DNA from: Irineochytrium annulatum
Lineage: Eukaryota; Chytridiomycota; Chytridiomycetes; Chytridiales; Chytridiaceae
Assembly (NCBI GenBank): GCA_027600665.1
Contig: JADGJL010000002.1
Coordinates: forward strand, 1-64,000
Direction of reading: 5' to 3'
Length of the DNA: 64,000 nucleotides
Below the pieces are notes generated by a model that did not search any database, was not told where the DNA came from, and saw nothing but the letters and a program-made list of their open reading frames with translations. The translations under genes and the position numbers were made by a program. Of this stretch, positions 28,701-36,046 are shown piece by piece; position 1 is the stretch's first letter; each line of letters opens with the position of its first letter.

Positions 28701-29073
28701 TACCACGATTATTAATAGTGGTACCAGCAAGGATCTGTATAACGGGGAACGCGGAGCGATCGATCTGGAAGCTTCCAATGATGCCATTAAGAATGTAACC
28801 TTTACGAACATCGATATTCTCAATACACAGCGGAGTGCCATTCAATTCGGCTACGGCGGTGGTTTCGAGAACATTGTGTTTAACAACATCAATATTAATG
28901 GTACCGGTCTAGATGGAATTGAGACATCACGCTTCACAACGCCGCATAAAGGAGCAGCAATATACACATATACCGGCAATGGTTCAGCAACGTTTAACCA
29001 TCTGACAACGAGCAACATTGCGAACCCCAATGTGCATCAGATTCAAAATGGATTCAATTTGATTATTCAATAG
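25702..29073 (+). CDS. Secreted modular beta-helix glycanase, probably GH87 alpha-1,3-glucanase/mycodextranase
   Basis: A 1123-residue exported protein. A signal peptide (to about residue 32, VSAAG) is followed by two discoidin/F5-8C modules (~35-170 and ~189-323), two CARDB modules (~327-435 and ~441-552), a sugar-binding-like module (~556-722) and a right-handed beta-helix catalytic region (~731-1123) opening with SVTDFGAVANDAKDDLAAF and rich in Asp/Asn turns (DGVNFAQGTSNSAVRNSSV). This order fits GH87 enzymes that cut alpha-1,3-glucan in fungal walls or dental polymers. GGAGG precedes ATG 25702. It follows an oligosaccharide uptake operon, which fits a digest-and-import unit. GH55-like or pectate-lyase-like activity is the alternative. 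Confidence 0.8.
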   Translation: MRSKYIVWSLVLTMLVSNVFLNVGFPAKVSAAGGENLALGKQVTASSYNQTYSPAHVIDNNQTTYWESANNAFPQWIQVDLGANTTIEQINLKLPSAWETRSQTITIQGSSNGSTFTDIVASKDYIFDPSLAENTTTINFEAIETRYVRLKVTGNTEWPAAQLSEFEIYGPPSQEPNPDPTEPGAPVEGTNIAIGKAITASSSSQSYVAANANDNNINTYWEGGSNPSTLTLDLGSNHQITAIVLRLNPDPIWSTRTQTIQVLGHNQDTTTFSNLVSAQSYTFNPASGNNVKIPVAATVKRLQLNITANSGAPAGQIAEFQVFGTAAPNPDLTITGMSWTPSSPVENSPITLNATVKNMGSAASPASIVNFYLNNELAGSASVNALQAGASTTVSLNAGNRTAASYTLSAKVDEKNQIIEENESNNHYTQSSALIIAPITSSDLVGTVSWSPSNPTANSTVAFTVNLKNQGNQASAGGAHGVTVVLKNAAGAPFQTYSGSYNGVLAPGASVNVNVGSWTAANGNYNVTTTVAADSNEAQVKQSNNVSTTPLTVYSARGASMPYTRYDTDDATRGGSATLKSAPTFDQALTASEASGQKYIALPSNGSYAQWTVRQGEGGAGVTMRFTMPDSADGMGLDGSLDVYVNGSKVKTVPLTSYYNWQYFSSDHPGDTPSAGRPLFRFDEVHWKLDTPLKAGDTIRIQKTNGDSLEYGVDFLEIESVPAAISRPANAVSVTDFGAVANDAKDDLAAFEAAVQSAVTTGKTLYIPEGTFHLGNMWKIGTPSNMIENLTVVGAGIWHTNIQFTNPNAASGGISFRVQGKLDFSNVYMNSMLRSRYSENAVYKGFMDNFGKNSKVSNVWVEHFECGFWVGDYAHTPAIIADGLVIENSRIRNNLADGVNFAQGTSNSAVRNSSVRNNGDDGLAVWTSNVNGAPAGVNNTFSFNTIENNWRAAGIAFFGGSGHKATNNLIVDTVGGSAIRMNTVFPGYHFQNNTGIQFSDTTIINSGTSKDLYNGERGAIDLEASNDAIKNVTFTNIDILNTQRSAIQFGYGGGFENIVFNNININGTGLDGIETSRFTTPHKGAAIYTYTGNGSATFNHLTTSNIANPNVHQIQNGFNLIIQ

Positions 29074-29085
29074 AATTTATTCATA

Positions 29086-29125
29086 CAGAGAAGGGAGCTC
29101 ATAGGGCTCCCTCCTCTGCGGTTTT
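29086..29125 (+). terminator. Terminator after the GH87-like gene
   Basis: A 12-13-bp stem (CAGAG-AAGGGAGC with GCTCCCT-CCTCTG) closes a short loop, followed by CGGTTTTT. Confidence 0.8.
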
Positions 29126-29402
29126 TATTATTGCAACGTATGACGAAAATAGAATTCCGAATGCTATGGCTTCTACATGGGCTGGTATTAGTAATGAAAA
29201 TGAAATTTCAATCTTCATTAGTTCAGAACGAAAGACGTTAAAGAATATCATGCTGCATGGTGCATTTACTGTAAGCATGACAGATGCATCATTTCTTGAG
29301 GCCTGTGATTATCCAGGGAATGAAACTGGAAATGATGTTCGAGATAAGTTTGCAAGAGCTGGATTTCATGCAGTTAAGGCGGATTTTCTCAATGCACCAC
29401 TG
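29121..29402 (+). pseudogene. Flavin reductase-like gene, both ends missing
   Basis: From 29121 the frame reads as the early part of a flavin-reductase/FMN-binding split-barrel protein (FIIATYDENRIPNAMASTWAG, then ISIFISSERKTLKNI, AFTVSMTDASFLEACDY). The beginning runs straight out of the preceding terminator with no start or ribosome site, and similarity stops at about 29402, where a terminator-like hairpin follows. The remaining piece is about 94 codons of an expected ~190. An ATG at 29166 exists but would omit the first strand. A decayed gene is the best reading. Confidence 0.65.
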
Positions 29403-29410
29403 AACTTCAA

Positions 29411-29437
29411 GAAAAGCCGCTGTAATGCGGCTTTTTC
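29411..29437 (+). terminator. Terminator-like hairpin after the flavin reductase remnant
   Basis: AAAGCCGC and GCGGCTTTTT form an 8-bp stem around a 6-base loop with a T-run. Confidence 0.65.
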
Positions 29438-29588
29438 TGTGTTCTTTATATCTATGTCCTTTAGTTTGTGTTATTCAGTTGCAGTTTACTGATATCTATA
29501 CTTTACTTCTTACGCGATCGCTCCTACTTACCTCAACTCTGGATAATATCCACAATCTGTTTAAGCGCCTTTTTGGCTTCGGGTATAG

Positions 29589-29777
29589 GAAATACGGGGA
29601 AGACACTATAGTGAACAATTAGTAACAGTTCCTTTGCAACAATTCAGCTCTGAGAAAGCCATCTTGGGAAGAATCACACGAACAGATGAACCGCTTTCTA
29701 ACATGGTCGAAGAATTTACAACCAAGCTGGCTAACCTCGTGCAAAACCCAAAAGGCTCTTCGTTGAATTACCCGTAG
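29589..29777 (+). pseudogene. LysR-type regulator, C-terminal remnant
   Basis: An open frame without start, after a TAG at 29586, reads EQLVTVPLQQFSSEKAILGR and then EPLSNMVEEFTTKLANLV to a stop at 29777. This pattern is that of the last strand and helix of LysR effector domains. There is no HTH and no ribosome site. The stop lies at the junction with the kinase remnant on the other strand. Confidence 0.45.
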
Positions 29778-30472
29778 TTCTTGAAGGTGGAGGAGATATC
29801 CCCGGCATCAGCCTGGGCAAGTTGAAGGGAGCCTGAACCGCGAATGGCTGTTTGAAAATGGGAATCATACAGCATCGGTGTTCCGGATGTATAATCAGAC
29901 ATCATTTTCTGCAATACGTCTAATGAGATCCTGATCTCGATATACGTCGGCCCTCGATGTCCCTTGGTGAGATGTGAATAATAACCTGTGCCATCCTTGT
30001 TCATATGTAGTATCCATTGATCGAGCGGATCTTGAGACATGGAGAATGATCGGAACGAAAACTGGGGATCAGAAGATACCGTTTCCTTTTGATCCGGATA
30101 ATATAAATTAATGGTATTGTTCCATGAGGTGGAAGCACTGTTCAAAGCCAGCTTCTCAATGAGCTCCAGCTTGGCCTTGTATTTAGCAAAATCATTTCCG
30201 TAATGAAGAACATATGTATAACCTCTGACGAATTGATCCTCTGATAATGTTAGCGCATTCATTAATACCTGTTCAAATTGATTCGATAGCTGAGAGGACA
30301 TGAATCGCACTTCGCCCAATTTATTCTTTTCCAACTCTCGTTGAATAACTTCCACATTTAATCGATAGATCCACCAGAAGATCAGTACGATCAGCATAAA
30401 CATCAAAACTAGACCGAGTGCCAGCTTTCGAAAAATAGAGCCGTTCTCTGTGGCATACTTTTCCTTCAACAT
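29768..30472 (-). pseudogene. YesM-type sensor kinase, truncated to its sensor part
   Basis: The 234 codons hold a membrane segment (ALGLVLMFMLIVLIFWWIY) and part of an extracellular sensor domain, and then stop before any second membrane helix, HAMP, His-kinase or ATPase domain; complete YesM proteins are near 570-610 residues. ATG 30472 follows AGGAGG at good spacing, so the 5' end is intact; an upstream start at 30553 is less likely. The stop lies in unrelated sequence that belongs to the LysR remnant, so the truncation is a deletion junction. No partner YesN gene is present. It cannot signal as a kinase. Confidence 0.75.
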
Positions 30473-30975
30473 ATCATTTCCTCCTGTAGAAAAAGAACGA
30501 TCATCTCTGGCTACAATATCTTGCTTTTTATTGTTAACTTTCTTACGAGACAACTAGCACGATAAAAGCTAAAACATAAGTATTTAGATATTGGAAGATC
30601 GAAGCTAAATCACTAGAACTAGCGATTTAAGACAAGCACATATACTGATTTTTTTAGTCGCCAATCTCCAAATCAGACTCCACTTTAACGTAAATTAATT
30701 TCATTTCGGGAATAAATGAAAAGAATAACATGATTAATCACTAAAAAAACAATTATAAATCGTAATAAATGTCGTTTTGGTCATATTTAACATTTAATTT
30801 TTCTCATTTTAGAAATAAAAAGATTTACAAAAAGGATTGATTTCGTTATGATGTATATCAATCAAGGACATAAACAAAATTTGAAGGAGGAATGGAAGAA
30901 ACTCACAATCAACATAGCTGCAAAACTTATCATTTAAGAGGATTCCAGTTTCTCAGTACTAGGGAGGTTTAAAGA
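30473..30975. other. AT-rich intergenic region upstream of the MFS gene
   Basis: It contains the promoter at 30824-30852. A possible short leader frame at 30892-30972 (26 codons, ending at the MFS ribosome site) begins immediately after AAGGAGGA with too little spacing; I do not call it a gene. Nothing else is seen. Confidence 0.4.
30824..30852 (+). promoter_or_regulatory. SigA-type promoter for the MFS gene
   Basis: TTTACA (30824-30829), a 17-base spacer, TATGAT (30847-30852), about 125 bases before the MFS start, leaving a long leader. Confidence 0.6.
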
Positions 30976-32361
30976 ATGGTTGACTTGCGGAGCGAGGAAA
31001 TAAAAAGAAAAGTCATCAAGTGTATGCCGTGGATCTTGCTCTACGAATTTTTTCAAGTATTTAATGAAAACGTATTCAATTTGATTACACCGAATTTGTC
31101 TCAGGAGTTTGGGGTGACCCCTTCAACTGTAAGTTTAATTGTTACGTTGGGGAAATTGTTCCTCGGGATTGCTTCCATAGTATTTTCGGCTTTATCGGAT
31201 ATCGTAAGTACCCGAAAATTGATGTTATTTACATGCTTCGCATTCCCTGTTGTAACCACAATCGGTTTCTTTTCACCCCATAGCTTTTCATTATTGATTA
31301 CAGCAAGAGTGATGTTTGCATTAACTATAGCGATTCCTCTTGCACTTCAGGTTATTATTGCTCTTAAATATTTTGACAAACTAACTGCTGCCAAATATTT
31401 TGGATACAATACGGCCATATTTCAATTGGCCTCTGCGGCAGGCCACTTTTTCGGGGGCTACATCACAGAGTATTTTCACTGGAACTATATCTTCCTTTTC
31501 CCGCTTCTAACTCTTCTGGGAATACCTACGCTCATGAAAAATCTTCCTAGGGATGAAACGAAAAAGGGCACCTTCGATTTCCCTGGTATGCTGCTAGTAA
31601 CGTTAATCTCAACACTATTGATCACTTTCATGACATTTAAAATGCAGTATCCTTTACTTTTAGTTTCCGCTATCGTGTGCATTGTGATTTTTGTACTATA
31701 TACAAGAAAAAGTAAAAATCCGTTCATTAAGCCAGAGCTGTTTAAAGTCAAAGGAATTGTGTGGTCTTTAGTTGTCTGTGGTCTCTTCTATGGAACGCAG
31801 GTGGGATTCGGCTTTATCTTCCCGTTTATTGTCCATAATGCTTATGGCTTACCAGTAAGTACAATCGGCGTGTTTTATTCTTTAACGAATATTGCTGCTT
31901 TCATCGCAGGGATCAACTCTGGACGCATTATTAGCCGGATTGGTTATCGCAATATTACACTTCTCGGAGGGGCGTTTATTTTTTCAGGTCTTGCCTTCGT
32001 AACTTTTTTTGTTGGCTTTTCTGTCATTTTTGTCTTCGTTGGCATGGCTTTCTTTAACATTGGTTACGCTCTGTTTTTCTCAGGATATCTCAGCAATTAT
32101 ACGCAGCTGCTTCCAGAGCATCAACATGGCTCGGGTGTGGGGGTTGAACGGCTTGTGCTTAACATCGGAAGCTCGCTTGGTGGTGCACTAATTGCAATGC
32201 TTTATGGTCAGCCATATATGATGAACAAAATCTTGGATTTTTCTTCAAACCCTCAATCTGCACAGTATAGCAATATCGCTTTAGTGCTAATGATTATGAT
32301 TGCTGTTGCAACATTGATTTTCACAAGAGTATTCAGCAAAAAATTTAATCGTATTGAATAG
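30976..32361 (+). CDS. MFS transporter (drug/proton antiporter-like)
   Basis: A 461-residue integral membrane protein with about 14 hydrophobic segments, similar in layout to the DHA2 group. Loop 2-3 contains FSALSDIVSTRKLM, a variant of the MFS motif A (the usual GxLaDrxGrkxxl), and a second variant lies in GRIISRIGYRNITL. GGGAGG precedes the ATG. It is bounded by its own promoter and a bidirectional terminator. The convergent neighbour is a ROK regulator. The substrate is unknown; efflux of a toxic metabolite is more likely than sugar import given the family. Confidence 0.85.
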   Translation: MVDLRSEEIKRKVIKCMPWILLYEFFQVFNENVFNLITPNLSQEFGVTPSTVSLIVTLGKLFLGIASIVFSALSDIVSTRKLMLFTCFAFPVVTTIGFFSPHSFSLLITARVMFALTIAIPLALQVIIALKYFDKLTAAKYFGYNTAIFQLASAAGHFFGGYITEYFHWNYIFLFPLLTLLGIPTLMKNLPRDETKKGTFDFPGMLLVTLISTLLITFMTFKMQYPLLLVSAIVCIVIFVLYTRKSKNPFIKPELFKVKGIVWSLVVCGLFYGTQVGFGFIFPFIVHNAYGLPVSTIGVFYSLTNIAAFIAGINSGRIISRIGYRNITLLGGAFIFSGLAFVTFFVGFSVIFVFVGMAFFNIGYALFFSGYLSNYTQLLPEHQHGSGVGVERLVLNIGSSLGGALIAMLYGQPYMMNKILDFSSNPQSAQYSNIALVLMIMIAVATLIFTRVFSKKFNRIE

Positions 32362-32382
32362 TTCCTCCCGTTCAATAGATGA

Positions 32383-32410
32383 AAAATCCTCCCGGATTAG
32401 GGAGGATTTT
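32383..32410. terminator. Bidirectional terminator between MFS and ROK genes
   Basis: An 11-bp perfect stem AAAATCCTCCC / GGGAGGATTTT has a 6-base loop, with A and T runs suitable for both directions. Confidence 0.85.
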
Positions 32411-32464
32411 GTTCGTTTTCAAGTTTAACATTTTATTTGGTTCGTGTTTCTGTTATCACATGAT

Positions 32465-33673
32465 TTACTTTTCTTCCAAGAAATAGTCAAACACCATACA
32501 ACCTGCTCCTACAGCGACTGCATTATATCCAGAAGATGCCTTAATAATTTTAACCTGAAGGTTCTTATATTGTTTGGTACGTTCTTGTACTGTTGCTAAT
32601 GCCATCTCATAGAATTCGATGTTACCTCCCAGCCCGCCTCCGATAATAACAATATCAGGACGAAGCAATTGAATTAAATTTGTAAGGCCGATGCCGTAAT
32701 AATAAGCAGCATCCCGAACAACGTCTGAACACAGAAGATCTCCCTGTTTAAGCGCATCCAAAATATGATGAAATTGAATGTCATCAGTTTGCAGGAATAT
32801 TTCTTGTAACGATGACGGTTTGCCACGTTTTAACTGACGAATAACTTCTTCTTTAACCGCAGGTAAGCTACTGTAGGCTTCCAGACAGCCATATGCTCCG
32901 CATGAACATTTTCGTCCATGGACGTCCACCGTAATATGTCCGAAAGATTCGTCCATGTCAAGTTTACTACCAACAACCTGTCCATGCAAAATAATGCCGC
33001 TTCGAATTCCAATTCCTGAAGAAGTATACACCAGATTCTCCGTTTCACTCCAATATTTACCCCGATATTCTCCCAGAGCGGCCAAATTGGCTCCATGATC
33101 CAAAAGAACAACGGTGGGAAATCTTTTTTCCAAGGCTTCAACAATATTCAACTGATCCCATCCCATTGAGAGATGATCTTTGAACAAAACTGTACCGCTA
33201 TCTCGATCAATTGATCCAATAACTCCCACGCCAATTCCAAGCAGTTGATTTTGCTGCAGTTGATGTTGCAGAAGCATACTGTCGATATGATCGCCGATCA
33301 GATTTAGTGTAGATTGAGGGCTGGAACCAAAATCCATTTTGAAATTTACATCATCCAAGACTTGCAGATTCAAGTCAAGAAGTAAAACAACAATAAACAG
33401 ACTTGAAATCTCAACACCGATCAGAAAGTGGGAATCCGGTTTAATCACATAAAATGCAGGTTTTCGTCCAACCTTTGGTTCCCCTAATCCACTATCATAT
33501 ATTAGCCCAGCCTGCACCAGTTCTTCGACAAGTCGGGAGCAAGTTGAATGTTTAAATCCGCTTAGTTCCACCAATTCATTAATCCGAATTGGTCCATGCT
33601 TGCGAATCAAAGAATACAGAGCTTTCAAACTTTTTGTCTTGGGAGACATTAAACCTACAAATTCCTGTAACAT
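32465..33673 (-). CDS. ROK-family transcriptional regulator (NagC/XylR-like)
   Basis: A 402-residue protein. An N-terminal winged helix (RINELVELSGFKHSTCSRLVEELVQAGLI) precedes a ROK sugar-kinase-like domain with LIGVEISSLFIVVLLLDL, the zinc signature CSCGAYGCLEAY, and DIVIIGGGLGG. GGAGG stands 7 bases before the ATG. It is divergent from the nucleoside salvage operon and convergent with the MFS gene. Most ROK repressors respond to sugars or sugar phosphates; here a nucleoside-derived ribose or deoxyribose compound would be a logical ligand, but this is inference. Confidence 0.9.
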   Translation of the reverse strand: MLQEFVGLMSPKTKSLKALYSLIRKHGPIRINELVELSGFKHSTCSRLVEELVQAGLIYDSGLGEPKVGRKPAFYVIKPDSHFLIGVEISSLFIVVLLLDLNLQVLDDVNFKMDFGSSPQSTLNLIGDHIDSMLLQHQLQQNQLLGIGVGVIGSIDRDSGTVLFKDHLSMGWDQLNIVEALEKRFPTVVLLDHGANLAALGEYRGKYWSETENLVYTSSGIGIRSGIILHGQVVGSKLDMDESFGHITVDVHGRKCSCGAYGCLEAYSSLPAVKEEVIRQLKRGKPSSLQEIFLQTDDIQFHHILDALKQGDLLCSDVVRDAAYYYGIGLTNLIQLLRPDIVIIGGGLGGNIEFYEMALATVQERTKQYKNLQVKIIKASSGYNAVAVGAGCMVFDYFLEEK

Positions 33674-33998
33674 AAAAGTCCTCCATTAATGAATTGTGTT
33701 CTATTCTTTACATTTTACATCATTGTTCGTGCATCTCCCACATCAAGATCAGCATGATCTACACGTGAACAAAAAGAAATAGAAAAACAACTTCTATATT
33801 TTCTAAATTGAGAAAAAACAAAAGAATAAAAACCACTTTTTGTTCAATTATACTTTATAATTCAAATTAAACACCAATAAAATATAAAAATCATTAAATA
33901 TTTTTATCATTTTGAATTTTATTCTATTTACAATGAATCCGTTGTGATCTATTATAGGGGTATAAACATTAAGTCAAACATTGAAGAGGGTGTATGAG
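33674..33998. other. Divergent AT-rich region between ROK and the nucleoside operon
   Basis: It holds the promoter at 33927-33955. No purine riboswitch fold, clear operator palindrome or reading frame was found; several A/T runs are present. Confidence 0.4.
33927..33955 (+). promoter_or_regulatory. Promoter of the nucleoside salvage operon
   Basis: TTTACA (33927-33932), 17-base spacer, TATTAT (33950-33955), about 45 bases before the start codon. Confidence 0.6.
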
Positions 33999-34820
33999 AT
34001 GAAAGATATCAAACAAAAAATTCAAGAAGCAGTATTGTTTATTGAAAAAGAAATGGATTGTCGCCCAGAGATCGGTTTGATACTTGGTTCAGGATTAGGT
34101 ATTCTAGCGGATTTGATTGAAAATGCAAAAGTCATTCCTTATGAATCTATTCCTCATTTTCCGATGTCCACAGTAGAGGGTCATGCAGGAGAACTGGTAT
34201 GTGGGCAGATTAAAGGGAAAAGCGTTGTCATGATGAAAGGGCGGTTTCATTTATATGAAGGATATGAAGCCCAGGATGTAACACTACCAGTCCGTATTTT
34301 GAAAGCGCTTGGCATTAATCGTCTGATTGTGACCAATGCAGCTGGCGGAGTCAATATAAACTATGAAGTTGGAGACCTGATGCTGATTTCGGACCACATC
34401 AATAATATGGGGAGAAATCCGCTCATTGGACCGAACGATACAGAGTTTGGTGAACGGTTCCCGGATATGAGTGAAGCTTATAGTAAACGTCTCATTCAAC
34501 TAGCTCACAGGGTAGCAGACAAACAGAAGTTTTCATTCAGAGAAGGCGTTTACATGGGGAATCTGGGCCCTACGTATGAAACACCTGCTGAAGTACGTAT
34601 GGCACGAATCATGGGCGCTGACGCTGTCGGGATGTCAACAATTCCGGAAGTCATTGTTGCTAGACATGCGGGTATAGAAGTACTGGGTATTTCATGCATT
34701 ACCAACAAAGCAGCAGGGCTACTGGAGCAAGCGCTTTCTCATGATGAAGTGATGGAGGCAGCTGAACAAGTCAAGCCCAAGTTCCTAAACCTGGTGCTCG
34801 AAATTATCGAGGAAATCTAA
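33999..34820 (+). CDS. punA: Purine-nucleoside phosphorylase
   Basis: This 273-residue enzyme cleaves purine nucleosides with phosphate to free base and (deoxy)ribose-1-phosphate. It belongs to the trimeric PNP family: GLILGSGLG phosphate loop, HxGxL-type GHAGELV, MKGRFHLYEG, TNAAGGVN, and GMSTIPEVIVARH with the base-contacting region. ATG 33999 is preferred (GAAGAGGGTG upstream); TTG 33981 is in frame but overlaps that site. It is the first gene of an operon with phosphopentomutase, 5'-nucleotidase and a purine permease. The symbol is by family similarity; B. subtilis uses pupG for the same type. Confidence 0.93.
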   Translation: MKDIKQKIQEAVLFIEKEMDCRPEIGLILGSGLGILADLIENAKVIPYESIPHFPMSTVEGHAGELVCGQIKGKSVVMMKGRFHLYEGYEAQDVTLPVRILKALGINRLIVTNAAGGVNINYEVGDLMLISDHINNMGRNPLIGPNDTEFGERFPDMSEAYSKRLIQLAHRVADKQKFSFREGVYMGNLGPTYETPAEVRMARIMGADAVGMSTIPEVIVARHAGIEVLGISCITNKAAGLLEQALSHDEVMEAAEQVKPKFLNLVLEIIEEI

Positions 34821-34839
34821 GAGGGCATGGGAGGTTTCT

Positions 34840-36015
34840 ATGAAATATAAACGCGTATGTTTAATGGTGTTGGATAGCGTCGGGATCGGCGAATTGCCTG
34901 ATGCAGAACAATTTGGCGATAAAGGTTCTCACACATTGGGGCATATTGCTGAGTTGAGACCAAATTTCTTGCTTGACAATCTGAAAAAGATGGGTATTGG
35001 AAATATAGCTCCTATCCCGGGGATACATCCTGTACAAAATACAACAGCTTGCTACGGAAAAATGGCTGAGGTTTCGGTTGGAAAAGACACAATGACCGGG
35101 CACTGGGAACTCATGGGTTTGAAAGTAACGAACCCATTCAATGTATACCCGAACGGATTCCCAGAAGCGTTAATTCAACGTTTTGAGGAACGGACAGGGC
35201 GTAAAGTAATCGGCAATAAACCAGCTTCCGGCATGGACATTCTTGACGAGTTAGGGGAAGAACAGATCAGGACTGGCGCATGGATTGTTTATACCTCTGC
35301 GGACAGTGTCTTCCAGATTGCTGCCCACGAGGAGACGATTCCGCTTCAAGAATTATACGATGCATGTGAGGTCGCCCGTGAACTTACGCTCCATGGTGAG
35401 TTCAAGGTAGGACGTGTTATTGCTCGCCCGTATACAGGAAAGCCAAGAGGGTTTAGGCGTACAGCGAACCGTCACGATTATGCGGTATCTCCACCGGCGC
35501 CTACATTAATGAATAAGATGAAGGATGCAGGGTTTGACGTTATTGCTGTGGGTAAAATCAATGACATTTTTTCTGGGGAAGGTGTCACTGAAGCCATCTC
35601 TACAAAAAATAATCTGGATGGCATTATGAAAACGATCACATTACTGCGGCAAGAGTTTAAAGGACTTTTATTCACGAACTTAGTCGAGTTTGATTCACTC
35701 TATGGACATCGGCGTGATGCGGAAGGCTACGCACAGGCACTAGAACAATTCGATGCCCTTCTCCCATACATTATGGAGAATATTTCATCAGAAGATTTAT
35801 TGATTATTACTGCGGATCACGGTAACGATCCAACGCATCCGGGTACAGACCATACACGTGAATATGTTCCTGTACTGTTATACAGCCCAGGGTTAACCCA
35901 TCCAAGCAGTATAGGAGTTCGAGAGACATTCTCCGACTTGGCAACAACCCTCGCTGAAAATTTTGGAATAGCTTCCACGGAAAATGGTACTTCTTTTTAT
36001 AACTGTTTGCTTTGA
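34840..36015 (+). CDS. deoB: Phosphopentomutase
   Basis: This 391-residue enzyme converts ribose-1-phosphate or deoxyribose-1-phosphate to the 5-phosphate, the step after nucleoside phosphorolysis. Metal-binding and catalytic motifs of the alkaline-phosphatase superfamily are visible: VLDSVGIGELPDA, KDTMTGHWE with the phosphorylated threonine, the DSLYGHRRD region and TADHGNDP with HTREYVP. GGGAGG precedes the ATG, 19 bases after the phosphorylase stop. Full length for the family. Confidence 0.96.
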   Translation: MKYKRVCLMVLDSVGIGELPDAEQFGDKGSHTLGHIAELRPNFLLDNLKKMGIGNIAPIPGIHPVQNTTACYGKMAEVSVGKDTMTGHWELMGLKVTNPFNVYPNGFPEALIQRFEERTGRKVIGNKPASGMDILDELGEEQIRTGAWIVYTSADSVFQIAAHEETIPLQELYDACEVARELTLHGEFKVGRVIARPYTGKPRGFRRTANRHDYAVSPPAPTLMNKMKDAGFDVIAVGKINDIFSGEGVTEAISTKNNLDGIMKTITLLRQEFKGLLFTNLVEFDSLYGHRRDAEGYAQALEQFDALLPYIMENISSEDLLIITADHGNDPTHPGTDHTREYVPVLLYSPGLTHPSSIGVRETFSDLATTLAENFGIASTENGTSFYNCLL

Positions 36016-36046
36016 AGATTTTTAAATTGAATGGAGGAACTCAATA

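Noticed and set aside
30892..30972. 26-codon possible leader peptide before the MFS gene
   Set aside because: Its ATG directly abuts the ribosome-site sequence, which is too close, and no attenuator hairpin is present.
33674..33998. Possible purine riboswitch before the nucleoside operon
   Set aside because: The conserved core loops of the purine aptamer are absent.
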